In this document: piece by piece, positions 1-10,700 of the stretch
How the letters are laid out: every line of letters begins with the position of its first letter
How positions within the stretch are numbered: position 1 is the first letter of the stretch
Origin: Pseudomonadota bacterium
Lineage (GTDB): Bacteria > Pseudomonadota > Gammaproteobacteria > Competibacterales > Competibacteraceae
Assembly (NCBI GenBank): GCA_022709365.1
Contig: JAKLIY010000005.1
Location: forward strand, 62,001 to 126,000
DNA: 64,000 nucleotides
Reading direction: 5' to 3'
Notes under the pieces: generated by a model
Told to the model about the DNA's origin: nothing
The model's database searches: none
The model's input: only the letters and a program-made list of their open reading frames with translations
Position numbers and translations under genes: made by a program

Positions 1-119
1 AGACGCTGCTCGCTACTGTGGCTGGTTTCACGCAGGGTGGCTAAATCGCGTGAGTTTCCCTGCAAGTATTCGCGCAGGGCATTCAGCACATGGTTCAATG
101 ATTCGTCGGGTATGTTCAT
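1..119 (-). CDS. Hypothetical protein, N-terminal part only (runs off the window)
   Basis: An open frame on the minus strand begins with ATG at 119-117 and is still open at base 1, giving 39 codons (begins MNIPDESLNHVL). An in-frame TGA lies 12-17 bases upstream, so the start is ATG or a nearby ATT. The peptide is hydrophilic and probably helical. It is divergent from aroK across about 95 bases. I do not recognise the family, and no good Shine-Dalgarno sequence is visible, so this is a tentative gene. Confidence 0.4.
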   Translation of the reverse strand, partial: MNIPDESLNHVLNALREYLQGNSRDLATLRETSHSSEQR

Positions 120-215
120 GAGGTCAATGTCTCACTACGGGTTTTGGTATGGTGATGGTTTAATGATGACCACAAAGTCTAGTGGTTTCTCCAGCATGAT
201 TCCCAGGAGCGAGCA

Positions 216-764
216 ATGCCGCTGAATGCCATTCCCCGGGTTTTCCTGGTCGGGCCGATGGGCGCGGGCAAAACCACCGTCGGTCGCCGGTTGGCGCAGG
301 CGCTGCGGCGGGATTTTATCGACAGCGATCAGGAAATTGAGCAGCGCGTCGGCGCCAGCATTCCCCTGATCTTTGAGGTGGAGGGTGAAGCCGGGTTTCG
401 CGCCCGCGAGAAAGCGGTCATTGCTGAATTGACGCAGCGCCCCGCCATCGTACTGGCCACCGGCGGCGGCGCCATCCTCGATCCGGAGAACCGTCGCTGT
501 CTGGTCGGGCGCGGTTTCGTGATCTATCTGCATACCTCGGTGAACGAGCAGCTTTGTCGCACCCGCTACGATAATCACCGCCCGCTGTTGCAAACTGCGA
601 ATCCTCGCGCCCGCCTGGAAGGGCTGTTTACCGTGCGCGATCCACTCTATCGGGATGTCGCCGATTTGATTATCGCTAGCGACGGTCAGTCACCACGGGC
701 GATTATCCAACGGATTCTCAAACATATTCAGGAGGATAGCCCATGTTTTATTCCCACTCCATGA
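216..764 (+). CDS. aroK: Shikimate kinase
   Basis: Phosphorylates shikimate to shikimate 3-phosphate in the cytoplasmic chorismate pathway. The 182-residue protein has the Walker A loop GPMGAGKT at residues 13-20, the shikimate-binding DSD motif near residue 37, an FRxxE element near residue 60, the glycine triplet ATGGGA near residue 81 and the lid arginine in RPLL. Length is normal for AroK. The start is set by AGGAGCGAGCA just before ATG. The 3' end overlaps aroB by 22 bases, so the two are translated from one message, as in most gammaproteobacteria. The pil genes that often precede aroK are not seen in the short upstream stretch. Confidence 0.97.
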   Translation: MPLNAIPRVFLVGPMGAGKTTVGRRLAQALRRDFIDSDQEIEQRVGASIPLIFEVEGEAGFRAREKAVIAELTQRPAIVLATGGGAILDPENRRCLVGRGFVIYLHTSVNEQLCRTRYDNHRPLLQTANPRARLEGLFTVRDPLYRDVADLIIASDGQSPRAIIQRILKHIQEDSPCFIPTP

Positions 765-1837
765 AGACGCTGCACGTTGAACTCGGCGATCGCCGCTACC
801 CGATCCATATTGGTCCCGGCCTGTTGGGGCGGCCCGAACTGTTGCATCCCTACATCGCCGGTCGGCAGGCGCTGGTCGTCAGCAATACCACGGTTGCTCC
901 GCTCTATCTCGAACCGGTGCGCGCCGCGCTGGACGGGTTGCGTCATGACGTGGTGATCCTGCCGGATGGTGAACAGTACAAGACGCTGGAGACGCTCAAC
1001 GCGGTTTTTACCGCCCTGTTGAATGATCGTTTCGACCGGCATTGCACGATTATTGCCCTCGGTGGCGGGGTTATCGGTGACCTGGCCGGCTTTGCCGCCG
1101 CCTGCTACCAGCGCGGCGTGCCGTTCATACAGATTCCCACCACGCTGCTGGCTCAGGTGGATTCCTCGGTGGGCGGCAAAACGGCCGTTAACCATCCACT
1201 CGGCAAGAACATGATCGGCGCGTTTTATCAACCGCAATGCGTATTAGCCGATACCGACACGCTCGCTACGTTGCCGGATCGCGAGTTAAGCGCGGGCCTA
1301 GCCGAGGTGATCAAGTACGGATTAATCTGCGATCTGCCGTTTCTGGAATGGCTGGAGGCGAATCTGGATGCCTTGCTGGCGCGTGACACCGCGGCGCTGA
1401 GTGAGGCCATCGAACGCTCCTGCCGCAACAAAGCGGAGATTGTCGCCGCTGACGAACGGGAAACGGGCGAGCGGGCCTTGCTCAATCTGGGCCATACGTT
1501 TGGCCATGCGATTGAAACCGGAGTGGGTTATGGAAAATGGCTGCATGGCGAAGCGGTCGCAGCGGGGATGGTCATGGCGGCTGATTTGTCCGCCCGGCTG
1601 GGCTGGTTAAGTGGGGAGCAGGTGGAGCGGGTGCGAGTGCTACTGACTCGCGCCCGTCTGCCGCTGGCACCGCCGCCGGCATTGACGCCCGAGGATTTCC
1701 TGCGGCTGATGGCGGTGGACAAGAAGGTCAAGGACGGTCAGTTGCGCTTGATCCTGCTGCGCGAACTGGGGCAGGGCGTCATCGCCAGCGCTGTCGATGC
1801 TCAGCGGTTACGGGAGACGCTCGATCATGCGCTTTGA
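743..1837 (+). CDS. aroB: 3-Dehydroquinate synthase
   Basis: Converts DAHP to 3-dehydroquinate, the second step of chorismate synthesis, using NAD+ and a divalent metal. The 364-residue protein shows the NAD-binding [11 protein letters not shown] segment, the [13 protein letters not shown] active-site stretch and the metal-ligand histidines in GHTFGHAIE and HGEAVAAGM. The ATG at 743 follows a strong AGGAGG inside the aroK coding end; an internal ATG at 761 would give a start closer to many homologues, but it lacks its own ribosome site. Overlap with aroK indicates translational coupling. The gene ends 21 bases before the convergent CBS-domain gene. Confidence 0.97.
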   Translation: MFYSHSMKTLHVELGDRRYPIHIGPGLLGRPELLHPYIAGRQALVVSNTTVAPLYLEPVRAALDGLRHDVVILPDGEQYKTLETLNAVFTALLNDRFDRHCTIIALGGGVIGDLAGFAAACYQRGVPFIQIPTTLLAQVDSSVGGKTAVNHPLGKNMIGAFYQPQCVLADTDTLATLPDRELSAGLAEVIKYGLICDLPFLEWLEANLDALLARDTAALSEAIERSCRNKAEIVAADERETGERALLNLGHTFGHAIETGVGYGKWLHGEAVAAGMVMAADLSARLGWLSGEQVERVRVLLTRARLPLAPPPALTPEDFLRLMAVDKKVKDGQLRLILLRELGQGVIASAVDAQRLRETLDHAL

Positions 1838-1858
1838 CACCCATGAAGGCGCGATGAT

Positions 1859-2485
1859 CTACTGTTCCAAATCAGCGCTGGTGATGGGGTAATCGATTCC
1901 AGCCCGTTCCAGATCGGCGAAGGTGGTCGGTTGCCGCGCCGGATCGATTTCCAGTCCGAGTAACAGGCCAATCTGCGACAGGGAGAACAGCCCACGCACT
2001 GCGGGTTGTCCGGTGGCCGGGTCGATATCCAGCACCATCGCATGTTGCCGGTTGACCTGTCGCAGCGTGGCGATGATGTCGCCCACCCGCGCTGTCGCTA
2101 CGTCCTCCATCAGCAGGACCTCCAGCTTGGGCTTGAGGGTCATGATATCGGCGACCAGTAAATCCTCCCAGACCCCACCCGCCTTGGTCAGGATGCGATC
2201 CGGTTTTTCTCCTTCGATGTCACGGCTGGTGATCAACCCAATGATTTGACGGTCCGCGTTCTGCACCAGCAGCAGGCGCACCCCGCGCTTGACCATGATT
2301 TCCAACGCCTTGCTCAGCGGAGTAGCGAGTTCCGTGGCGTAGGCGGTGACCAGGCTGAGATCGGTCATGACCGACAGGGCGGGATCGTCAGTCGTGACCT
2401 GATCGGGCAAGGATTGTTTCGGGCGAAAATACCCGGCGCCAGCTTCCAGGCGATGAAAGAGCAGCAGCTGGTAAGTAGGAGACAT
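1859..2485 (-). CDS. CBS-domain protein
   Basis: A 208-residue soluble protein with a CBS pair, a module that usually senses adenine nucleotides. Recognisable CBS features are the ATPLSKALEIMVKRGVRLLLV and GLITSRDI segments of the first motif, followed by a second, more degenerate copy (ADIMTLKP, GDIIATLRQVNRQHAMVLD, VRGLFSLSQIGLLLG). No fused catalytic domain is present. The start MSPTYQLL was chosen over an upstream ATG because GGAGG lies 9 bases before it. The gene is convergent with aroB and divergent from pckG, with which it shares a 262-base promoter region. The target pathway is unknown. Confidence 0.8.
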   Translation of the reverse strand: MSPTYQLLLFHRLEAGAGYFRPKQSLPDQVTTDDPALSVMTDLSLVTAYATELATPLSKALEIMVKRGVRLLLVQNADRQIIGLITSRDIEGEKPDRILTKAGGVWEDLLVADIMTLKPKLEVLLMEDVATARVGDIIATLRQVNRQHAMVLDIDPATGQPAVRGLFSLSQIGLLLGLEIDPARQPTTFADLERAGIDYPITSADLEQ

Positions 2486-2747
2486 CGGGGGCGACCTCCA
2501 AGAGAAATGTGGTTGCGATATCAAAAGAGTCTACACGGAACCGGTCGATTGGATAAGCCAGTTGCTGCGGTCCCATTTCAACCCTGACTGATCTGGGTAG
2601 CAACCCGGCCCGCTTAATGATAACCTTACGCTTCATGGTAAAACCGGCCCGGCCCGGTCAATACCCAACGCAAACGGCGGCATCTCAACCCCCGTTTGGC
2701 GACTCTTCAACCCTACCGCAATTGATAACCACAGGAGAGTCTATAAG

Positions 2748-4601
2748 ATGGCAATCACTCATGATAGCAAGAACCGGACCAGCAACACCAAACTACTGAA
2801 CTGGGTCGACGAGATCGCTGCGCTAGTCCAGCCTGATCGCATTGTCTGGTGCGATGGTTCGGAGGAAGAATATCAACGCCTGTGCGACGAAATGGTCGCT
2901 TCTGGAACCTTCACTAAACTGAACCCCGAAAAGCGGCCGAACTCCTATCTCGCCCGGTCGCATCCGTCCGATGTGGCGCGGGTTGAAGACCGCACCTTCA
3001 TTTGCAGCCTGAACAAAGAAGATGCCGGCCCGACCAACAACTGGGCGCCGCCGGATGAAATGCGGGCGCAGTTGAAAGGACTGATGAACGGCTGCATGAA
3101 GGGTCGCACCCTGTATGTCATCCCTTTCAGCATGGGGCCGATTGGCAGCCCGATTGCCCAGATTGGCATCGAGATCACCGATTCGCCCTACGTCGTGACC
3201 AACATGAAGATCATGACGCGCATGGGAACCAAAGTTCTTGAAGCCCTGGGCAGCAATGGCTTCTTTGTACCGTGCGTCCACTCGGTCGGCGCGCCGCTGG
3301 CTCCGGGCCAGAAAGATGTACCGTGGCCGTGCGAGCCGGATATTGGCCGCAAAGCGATTGTGCATTTCCCCGAAACCCGCGAAATCTGGTCCTATGGATC
3401 AGGCTACGGCGGTAATGCCCTGCTTGGCAAGAAGTGCCTGGCGCTGCGCATCGCTTCGTCCATGGCCCGCGATGAAGGCTGGCTGGCCGAACACATGCTG
3501 ATTCTGGGCCTGGAAAACCCGAAGGGCGAAAAGACCTACGTCGCGGCGGCGTTCCCCAGCGCCTGCGGTAAGACCAATCTGGCCATGATCGTGCCGCCCA
3601 AGGGCTTCGGTAACTGGAAGGCGCTGACTGTCGGCGACGATATTGCCTGGATTAAGCCGGCTGCCGATGGCACGTTGCGGGCGATCAATCCCGAAGCGGG
3701 TTTCTTTGGCGTCGCCCCCGGCACTTCCTATGATTCCAACCCGATGGCGATGGAATCCTGCAAGGAAAATTCCATCTTCACTAACGTCGTGCTGACCGAT
3801 GATGGCGACGTATGGTGGGAAGGCATGGGTGTCGAGCCGCCGGCCCACGGTATCGACTGGCAGGGTAACGACTGGACCCCGGATTGCGGTCGGGTCGGCG
3901 CCCACGCCAACTCCCGCTTTACCGCCCCTGCGGCGCAATGTCCGACGATTGATCCCGCCTGGGAAGATCCGGCGGGCGTGCCGATTTCGGCCTTCATCTT
4001 TGGCGGTCGTTTGTCCAAGACCTTCCCGCTGGTCTACCAGGCTTTCGATTGGAACCATGGCGTGTTCATGGCGGCCACCATGGGTTCGGAAGCGACTGCT
4101 GCGGCCATCGGCGTGACCGGCATCCGGCGCGATCCTTTCGCCATGCTGCCGTTTTGCGGCTACAACATGGCGAGCTATTGGGGCCACTGGATCAACATGG
4201 GCAAGAAGCCGGGCCTCAAGCTGCCGCAGATCTTCCGCACCAACTGGTTCCGCAAAGGCCCGGATGGCAAGTTCGTTTGGCCGGGCTACGGTCAAAACAT
4301 GCGGGTTCTCAAGTGGATTGTCGAGCGTGTCAACGGTCAAGTCGGCGCCGTAGAAAGCTCGTTTGGGTTGATGCCCCGTTACGAAGACCTGGACCTGGAA
4401 GGTCTGGATTTCTCCAAGGCGCAGTTTGAAACGATCACGAGCATCAGCCGTGCGGATGCGCTCAGCGAGATCGAGGAGATCAAGGACTTCTTCGCCAAAT
4501 TTGGTGCACAACTGCCGCCGGAACTCGAGAAACAGCGTCAAGAGTTCGGCAAGCGCGCTGAAAAAGCTCCAGAAGTGTGGAGCGTTGCTGAAGCGGCCTG
4601 A
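2748..4601 (+). CDS. pckG: Phosphoenolpyruvate carboxykinase (GTP)
   Basis: Interconverts oxaloacetate and phosphoenolpyruvate with GTP, the entry step of gluconeogenesis. The 617-residue length and sequence are those of the GTP-dependent family, not the shorter ATP-dependent family. The P-loop (kinase-1a) motif [12 protein letters not shown] carries the hyper-reactive Cys at about residue 273 and Lys 275. Metal and substrate segments such as [10 protein letters not shown] and a PEPCK-specific RHGVFM-like stretch (WNHGVFMAA) are present. The start has AGGAG 12 bases upstream. It is a single-gene unit closed by the intrinsic hairpin at about 4650. With fbp at 31 kb it supports a gluconeogenic, storage-polymer metabolism. 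Confidence 0.96.
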   Translation: MAITHDSKNRTSNTKLLNWVDEIAALVQPDRIVWCDGSEEEYQRLCDEMVASGTFTKLNPEKRPNSYLARSHPSDVARVEDRTFICSLNKEDAGPTNNWAPPDEMRAQLKGLMNGCMKGRTLYVIPFSMGPIGSPIAQIGIEITDSPYVVTNMKIMTRMGTKVLEALGSNGFFVPCVHSVGAPLAPGQKDVPWPCEPDIGRKAIVHFPETREIWSYGSGYGGNALLGKKCLALRIASSMARDEGWLAEHMLILGLENPKGEKTYVAAAFPSACGKTNLAMIVPPKGFGNWKALTVGDDIAWIKPAADGTLRAINPEAGFFGVAPGTSYDSNPMAMESCKENSIFTNVVLTDDGDVWWEGMGVEPPAHGIDWQGNDWTPDCGRVGAHANSRFTAPAAQCPTIDPAWEDPAGVPISAFIFGGRLSKTFPLVYQAFDWNHGVFMAATMGSEATAAAIGVTGIRRDPFAMLPFCGYNMASYWGHWINMGKKPGLKLPQIFRTNWFRKGPDGKFVWPGYGQNMRVLKWIVERVNGQVGAVESSFGLMPRYEDLDLEGLDFSKAQFETITSISRADALSEIEEIKDFFAKFGAQLPPELEKQRQEFGKRAEKAPEVWSVAEAA

Positions 4602-4646
4602 AGTCCAGGCCGGCGTGGACGATAAGACCACGTTTTAGAAGTGCAT

Positions 4647-4676
4647 AAAAAAGCCGGCGCAAGCCGGCTTTTTTTG
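4647..4676. terminator. Bidirectional intrinsic terminator
   Basis: AAGCCGGC-GCAA-GCCGGCTT forms an 8-bp stem with a GCAA tetraloop, flanked by an A-run on the left and a T-run on the right. It therefore terminates pckG rightwards and the argG-gloA-small-protein operon leftwards. Confidence 0.92.
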
Positions 4677-4688
4677 TTAACCCAAAAT

Positions 4689-4844
4689 TCACGCTTCCGG
4701 CGACGATTCCGGGCTTGGCGTCTCATCTGGCGAAACATTGCTCTTGTCCTTGCGTTGACGCTTCTCTTGCTGTTTTTCTTCCTGCTTCTTTTTCTTGGCG
4801 AGATCTTTCTGGCGCTTCTCGTACTGGTAGTTAGGCTTAGCCAA
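4689..4844 (-). CDS. Small highly charged conserved protein (51 aa)
   Basis: A 51-codon frame starts with TTG at 4844 (MAKPNYQYEKRQKDLAKKKK) and stops with TGA at 4689. AGGAGA lies 5 bases before the TTG. The first two thirds are a Lys/Arg/Glu/Gln-rich helix; the tail is acidic and Pro/Ser-rich (DETPSPESSPEA). I recognise this as a small protein of unknown function that recurs in proteobacteria, from memory of its MAKPNYQYEKRQ start. It is the last gene of a leftward argG-gloA operon, 29 bases after gloA, and is followed by an intrinsic terminator. No function is assigned; a nucleic-acid or ribosome contact would fit its charge but is a guess. Confidence 0.8.
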   Translation of the reverse strand: MAKPNYQYEKRQKDLAKKKKQEEKQQEKRQRKDKSNVSPDETPSPESSPEA

Positions 4845-4873
4845 GCTATTCTCCTGACAGTGGTTTTCGAAGA

Positions 4874-5257
4874 TTACTTTTTTCCAATTAACTCAATCGG
4901 ATAGCCATCGGGGTCTTCAATAAACGCGATAACCGTCGTCCCTGCATTCATGGGACCCGCTTCACGCAGAATTTTGCCGCCCCGGGTTTTTACTTCCGCA
5001 GCAGCTTGGTAGACGTCATCGACCTCAATGGCGATGTGCCCATAACCGGTGCCGATCTCATAACGATCCACGCCCCAATTGTAAGTCAATTCGATGACCG
5101 TATGGTTGGATTCGTCGCCATAGCCCAGGAACGCCAGGGTAAATTCACCGGCGGGATAATCCTGGCGGCGCAGCAACTTCATGCCCAGAATTTCAGTGTA
5201 AAACTGAATCGAGCGATCCAGATCGCCTGTTCGCAGCATGGTGTGAAGAATACGCAT
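4874..5257 (-). CDS. gloA: Lactoylglutathione lyase (glyoxalase I)
   Basis: Isomerises the methylglyoxal-glutathione hemithioacetal to S-lactoylglutathione, a cytoplasmic detoxification step. The 127-residue protein has the tandem beta-alpha-beta-beta-beta glyoxalase fold, with metal ligands expected at His in MRILHTML, Glu in [10 protein letters not shown], His in GYGHIAIEV and Glu in [10 protein letters not shown]. This is the Ni-type short form. The ATG at 5257 gives the conserved MRILHTM start; a TTG five codons upstream is possible but unlikely. It lies between argG and the small charged protein on the same strand. Confidence 0.95.
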   Translation of the reverse strand: MRILHTMLRTGDLDRSIQFYTEILGMKLLRRQDYPAGEFTLAFLGYGDESNHTVIELTYNWGVDRYEIGTGYGHIAIEVDDVYQAAAEVKTRGGKILREAGPMNAGTTVIAFIEDPDGYPIELIGKK

Positions 5258-5289
5258 GAGCTTTTCTCTCAAGATGCATGATGGGTTGA

Positions 5290-5318
5290 AGCCGGTGAGC
5301 CACGAGGACTCACCGGCT
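5290..5318. other. Perfect 10-bp hairpin between argG and gloA
   Basis: AGCCGGTGAG, a 9-base loop and CTCACCGGCT form a perfect stem in the 68-base spacer. There is no T-run on either side, so it is more likely an RNA processing or stability element, or a weak terminator that lowers gloA expression, than a full intrinsic terminator. Confidence 0.6.
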
Positions 5319-5325
5319 GACTGAT

Positions 5326-6543
5326 TTACTGCCGCCCCTTCAAGGCCGCAATCCGCATCCGCAGCGCGTTCAGCTTGATGAAACCGCCGGCATCCTTCTG
5401 GTCGTAAGCGCCGGCATCGTCCTCGAAGGTCGCGATGTTCATATCAAACAGACTGTCCTCCGATTGGCGCCCGGCCACAATGACATTGCCCTTGTACAGC
5501 TTGATCCGCACAGTGCCGTTCACCGGGGCCTGCGAGGCGTCGATCAAGGTCTGCAACATCTTCCGTTCAGGACTCCACCAGTAACCGTTGTAAACCAGAC
5601 TGGCGTAGCGCGGCATCAGATCATCCTTGAGGTGTGCCACTTCCCGATCCAGAGTCAGCGATTCCATGGCCCGATGCGCCTTGAGCATGATCGTGCCGCC
5701 GGGAGTCTCGTAGCAGCCACGCGATTTCATGCCGACATAGCGATTTTCCACCAGGTCCAGCCGACCGATGCCATGCTCGCCGCCGAGTTGATTCAGCCGG
5801 GTCAGCACCGCAGCGGGACTGATTGCTTCGCCGTCAATCGCTACGATGTCGCCATTGCGGTAGCTCAGTTCGAGATAGCGCGGCTGATCGGGTGCTTGCT
5901 CCGGCGACACCGACCAGCGCCACATCGCTTCCTCCGGCTCATTCCACGGGTCTTCGAGAACACCACCCTCATAGGAAATGTGCAGCAGGTTGGCGTCCAT
6001 GGAATACGGCGATTTTGTCCCGCGCTTCATCTCGACCGGGATACTGTGCTGTTCAGCATAGGCCAACAGTTTCTCCCGCGAAAGTAAATCCCATTCCCGC
6101 CACGGGGCGATGATTTTGATATCCGGTTTCAAGGCATAAGCGCCCAGCTCAAAGCGCACCTGATCGTTACCCTTGCCGGTGGCGCCGTGGGAAACCGCAT
6201 CCGCGCTGGTCTGCACCGCGATTTCAATTTGCCGTTTGGCGATCAACGGCCGGGCGATAGACGTGCCGAGCAGATATTCGCCCTCATAAATGGCATTGGC
6301 CCGGAACATGGGGAAGACGAAATCGCGCACGAACTCCTCACGCAGGTCTTCGATAAAAATATTTTCCGGCTTGATACCCATCTGCAGCGCTTTCCCGCGC
6401 GCTGGCTCCAGCTCCTCGCCCTGGCCCAGATCAGCGGTGAAGGTCACGATTTCACACTGATACACGTCCTGTAACCATTTCAGGATCACTGAAGTATCCA
6501 GGCCGCCCGAATAAGCCAGCACGACTTTTTTCACGTCCGACAT
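5326..6543 (-). CDS. argG: Argininosuccinate synthase
   Basis: Condenses citrulline and aspartate with ATP to argininosuccinate in arginine synthesis. The 405-residue protein begins [20 protein letters not shown], which contains the ATP-pyrophosphatase P-loop SGGLDTS, and carries the conserved [13 protein letters not shown] and [11 protein letters not shown] segments. The start with GAGGAATATT before the ATG at 6543 is preferred over an ATG six codons upstream. It heads a leftward operon with gloA and the 51-residue protein and is divergent from pyrC. Confidence 0.97.
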   Translation of the reverse strand: MSDVKKVVLAYSGGLDTSVILKWLQDVYQCEIVTFTADLGQGEELEPARGKALQMGIKPENIFIEDLREEFVRDFVFPMFRANAIYEGEYLLGTSIARPLIAKRQIEIAVQTSADAVSHGATGKGNDQVRFELGAYALKPDIKIIAPWREWDLLSREKLLAYAEQHSIPVEMKRGTKSPYSMDANLLHISYEGGVLEDPWNEPEEAMWRWSVSPEQAPDQPRYLELSYRNGDIVAIDGEAISPAAVLTRLNQLGGEHGIGRLDLVENRYVGMKSRGCYETPGGTIMLKAHRAMESLTLDREVAHLKDDLMPRYASLVYNGYWWSPERKMLQTLIDASQAPVNGTVRIKLYKGNVIVAGRQSEDSLFDMNIATFEDDAGAYDQKDAGGFIKLNALRMRIAALKGRQ

Positions 6544-6703
6544 AATATTCCTCATGTTCATTCATTAATTTCAACCCGAACAGCCCGAACCCCGCTGGCT
6601 CGAACCGTGGCAAGCCCGTTAGCTTAATGGCTGGCCCCGGTACGTCAAGGCAAGCGGAGCGTATAATCTGCTCTGACTTTCCAACATCCCAGCGAAGCCG
6701 GCC

Positions 6704-7741
6704 ATGGACACCCTCACTTTTACCCGCCCTGACGACTGGCATCTGCACGTCCGCGATGGAGCTGCGTTGCAGGCGGTCGTTCCGCACAGCGCCCGCCAGT
6801 TCGCCCGCGCCATCATCATGCCCAATCTGCGCCCACCGGTGACCACCACCGCGCAGGCGCTGGCTTACCGGGCGCGGATTTTGGAGGCCGTGCCGGATGG
6901 TGGGGATTTTCAGCCGTTGATGACGCTGTATCTGACTGATCAGACCCCGCCCGGCGAGATCCGCCGCGCCAGGGACTCCGGTCAGATCGTCGCCGGCAAA
7001 CTGTATCCCGCTGGCGCAACGACTAATTCTGATTCCGGGGTTACAGATATTCGCCTTATCTACCCGACGCTGGAGGCGATGCAGATGCAGAAGATGCCAT
7101 TACTGGTGCATGGCGAAGTGACCGATCCCGAGGTGGATATTTTCGACCGGGAGGCAGTGTTTATCGAACGTGTTCTGATCCCGCTGATCCGTGATTTCCC
7201 GGCCCTGAAAATCGTCATGGAGCATATCACGACCCAGAATGCGGCGGATTATGTGCGGGACGCGCCAGCCACGGTCGCAGCGACCCTCACCGCCCATCAT
7301 TTGTTGTATAACCGCAATGCCATTTTCCAAGGCGGCATCTGTCCGCATTATTACTGCCTGCCAATTCTCAAACGCGAGCGGCATCGGCAGGCGCTGCTTC
7401 AAGCGGCGACCAGTGGCAACCCCAAGTTCTTCCTCGGCACCGACAGCGCGCCCCATCCCCGCTCTGGCAAGGAAACCGCCTGTGGTTGCGCCGGCTGTTA
7501 TACCGCCTACACCGCCCTGGAACTGTATGCGGAAGCATTTGAAGTCGCTCAGGCGCTAGAGCGGCTCGAAGCCTTCGCCAGTTTTAATGGCCCGGATTTC
7601 TACGGCCTGCCGCGTAATGTCGGAACGATCACCTTGCAACGCCAACCCACGCCGGTTCCGGAATCATTCCCCTTCGGCGAGGAGCTGTTGATTCCCCTGC
7701 GAGCCGGTGAAATGCTCGGTTGGCAGATGAATTCCAGATAA
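6704..7741 (+). CDS. pyrC: Dihydroorotase
   Basis: Catalyses ring closure of carbamoyl aspartate to dihydroorotate in pyrimidine synthesis. The 345-residue protein is the E. coli PyrC type. Zinc ligands are visible as HLH (residues 13-15) in [10 protein letters not shown], the carboxylated Lys 99 in [11 protein letters not shown], His in LLVHGEVT and MEHITT, and Asp in LGTDSAPH. The last residues QMNSR follow the conserved GEMLGW and run straight into the AT-rich inserted segment. A divergent second copy of this 3' end lies at 13168-13273, so the present C terminus may have been rebuilt during insertion. A TATAAT at 6662 could be its -10 box. Confidence 0.96.
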   Translation: MDTLTFTRPDDWHLHVRDGAALQAVVPHSARQFARAIIMPNLRPPVTTTAQALAYRARILEAVPDGGDFQPLMTLYLTDQTPPGEIRRARDSGQIVAGKLYPAGATTNSDSGVTDIRLIYPTLEAMQMQKMPLLVHGEVTDPEVDIFDREAVFIERVLIPLIRDFPALKIVMEHITTQNAADYVRDAPATVAATLTAHHLLYNRNAIFQGGICPHYYCLPILKRERHRQALLQAATSGNPKFFLGTDSAPHPRSGKETACGCAGCYTAYTALELYAEAFEVAQALERLEAFASFNGPDFYGLPRNVGTITLQRQPTPVPESFPFGEELLIPLRAGEMLGWQMNSR

Positions 7742-7760
7742 AATTTATTTTAAATAAAAG

Positions 7761-7780
7761 TCCTGATTGCTATCAGGAGG
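7761..7780 (+). promoter_or_regulatory. Hairpin occluding the Shine-Dalgarno site of the giant gene
   Basis: TCCTGAT (7761-7767), loop TGCT and ATCAGGA (7772-7778) form a perfect 7-bp hairpin. The right arm contains most of AGGAGG (7775-7780), the ribosome site for the ATG at 7786. This would limit initiation unless the hairpin is melted, for example by ribosomes ending at the pyrC stop 20 bases upstream or by a regulator or temperature. Confidence 0.65.
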
Positions 7781-7785
7781 ACGTT

Positions 7786-10700
7786 ATGAGAAAAAATTTT
7801 TGGCAATTGATCGAAGCGCTGGAAAATCTGGGTGTTGAAGAAATTCTTATAAAAGAAGTGGTTGATAATATCCAGCAACATAAAGTTGATGTGATTTATT
7901 GGAATGACGATGATAAAGATCGCATCATTCTCCACGCATTTTTTCTAGCCCGAGCAAAATATTTTTTGCAAGATTTTTTAGCAATTCAACCCGATGAGCG
8001 GGAAGTCATTGAAAAATATATTCAGGAAATAGATGAACATGTCGCCAACCATCAATGGCCTACAGATATTCCAGAAGATGATCCGGTCTTGCTCAAACAA
8101 CTGTGGCGTCAAAAAAATATTGAGATCAATCTCGTAAAACAGTCTCCTGATCATGTTGCCCAAGCCGCCCATATTCTGGCTTTAACAAGCGAGAGCAACC
8201 GTATCCTCCGCATCCTACTGAAACTTCCAGTCATAACGTCTGCTTATGGGCAGTATGAACCCGTACTCACCCGTGATTTGGTTTCTGCAATTCAAAAGCA
8301 AACCAATGAGTTCACTAAAGCAGTGATTGAGGAAGAGCTACAGGGACGTTATCCGGATGCCTATAATTTTCTTACCGCATTATATGGACACCGAAATATT
8401 GCTAAGCTCGACCAGTTGATTGATTTAAAAAAGATCAGCAGTCGCGGATTTCTGAAATCCATGGTTCAAAGCAAGGATGCTTTGATAACGCTGATTGATA
8501 ATCTGGCGATTGCGAAGAATTCTTTAGGGGAAATAAATTTTATTAAAATTACAGCATCTTGGGATACTTTAAATAAACTTCGGTTTATAGCTATCCTTGA
8601 TATACATCATTCAGGGGTAAGATTTAATAGATATCAATTAAATTATTCGTTGGAATATTCTGAATTACAAATGCCACCATGGATGCAAGATAGTACTGCA
8701 GGCGAATTAAAAAGTGAAATTACTGGTAGCACAGGAGCTTATGTATTGCTTTATGATAACGCAGTCACTCCTGTATTTAATGAAAAATCCAGGAAGGAAT
8801 TATGTACACACTATATTAATATTCAGGATGACCTGATTAAACCGAACTACGATGCCCTCCAGTTAATTGTCACTCATGCTGATAAAATGACTAAAATGAC
8901 GGCGCAGGCAATTTTTTTATTGCTCGCTAAAATGGTAGAGGCTTACCAGAAAATTGTGCCTCCTGTTGAGGGGGATTTAGTACTCAATCAATATAACTTA
9001 CTCCGGCAAGAATTGGAAATTTATTGGGAAAAGTTGTCTGAAAAAGATGAATTATCGAATGATTTAAGAAGTAAAATTACCAGCCTTAAAGAGTCGCCAC
9101 TTTCTGAAATACAGAGTGTTCACTCTTTAATACGTTTTCTGCATGAAGCTGGGAATCAGGCATTAGAAAAGAAAATGATCCTAGCCCGAGCAGACATAAC
9201 CGTAACCATCGGTTATCTCGGGTCTGAAGAGATCAAAGAAATTCAATTAGCCAAATTGGATGATGCGCCAATTATAGTTAACGGATTGATCCGGCATCGG
9301 GCGATTGCCGCAATTATATCAGCTAGTCGGCAAATCCCAGCACCGATACGCGGCACGTTTGTTGTGATCAATAATCATATTACTTATAGTGTAAAACTTG
9401 GAGAACACCGTGCAGAGTTTTCTGCCAATATTGAGCATCCAGACCAAGAGGGATTTGTTCGATTACAGAGCTATCAGGGAGGTATAGAAATAGAGCAGCA
9501 GTTGCGAGGGGCTTTTGTCGAAAGGGTTCTAAAAGAAAAAGGGATGACGGTTAAGTGTGAACAAGAAGGTTTAGTCGATTCGCTGGTCAGTGGGATTCTA
9601 GATAAGGATCATGGGGCGCGGACTCATAAGCAGATTGAAGAGACTATTATATTTGTATTGCGTTTGATCGGCTCTCTTCGTGATTTAGACTATGCCATGG
9701 CGTATATTTTTTCTCAGGAAATTCTGTCGAATAGTGGCGCAAATCAGATAGATGTCAATAAAATCGATAAATTTGCAGCCTTGTTTGCCAGTATGTTTCT
9801 AGTTGAGGGCATGATCCCGTTTCCGTATGGCGGTGAAGGTATGCCGTTAGCGACCTATTGTGAGTATAACGGACCCAGGATTTTGCAGGACTTTAAGGCC
9901 TATCATTCCAATGAACAGCGGATGCTTCGCCATCGCCTTTATTTTTCGATTAACGCTTTGTTGCGCGCAGTTGAACTGCCTATTATTCAACCTGGCAAAG
10001 GCGGAGTAGGACAGGAGGTGATTGATGAATATTTTAATAAACCTTTGCGAAATGCATTAGGTCGTAGGGAATTGAAGATTAACAATTGGGGATTCATCGA
10101 GAAGAATTCTGACTATCAACCAGTTAAGGAAATTATCGGTAAGGTTATCACCCATGAAAATGAAGCATTGATGATGGCAGTTTTGTTAAAAAAGACTGAT
10201 CTGTATTTAGACTTTAGTATTATTGGCAGTGTTGACCAACTTACGCTGATGAGAGCGCAGCAAGAAATAGCGCCTAACAAATGGCTGGTCGTATATGGTT
10301 TAGCTGATGAAGAAAATCGTGCGATATTATATGCATTCAGTAAGTATTTGAAAATGCAATCAAATGGAGAATGGCTTTCGATTAACGGTCTCAGGAAGAT
10401 ATTGCGTAAGTCGAGTTATACTGCCCTTGGAAAGATTCAAATTCCTGGTTTTCAAAAAGTGGTTTCTCATCGTTTATTAATTGGACAACCGCATGAGTTG
10501 ATTAAGATTATCGGTACATCGGTTAGAGGTTTATCAGCCTCTGTTGGCGATGGATCAGTTCGTATCGGACGCATTACCTTTGACCGCAATTATTATATTA
10601 ACCGACGGGTTCACGATAGGCGCATTCTGTTAGTTCCATTTACGACTCCTGAAGATATTGAAGCGATTCGGTCTGCTGATGCAGTCCTGGTAACTAGCGG

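Noticed and set aside
3399-4631. 410-codon minus-strand frame over pckG
   Set aside because: A shadow frame opposite a conserved enzyme; composition typical of GC-rich antisense frames.
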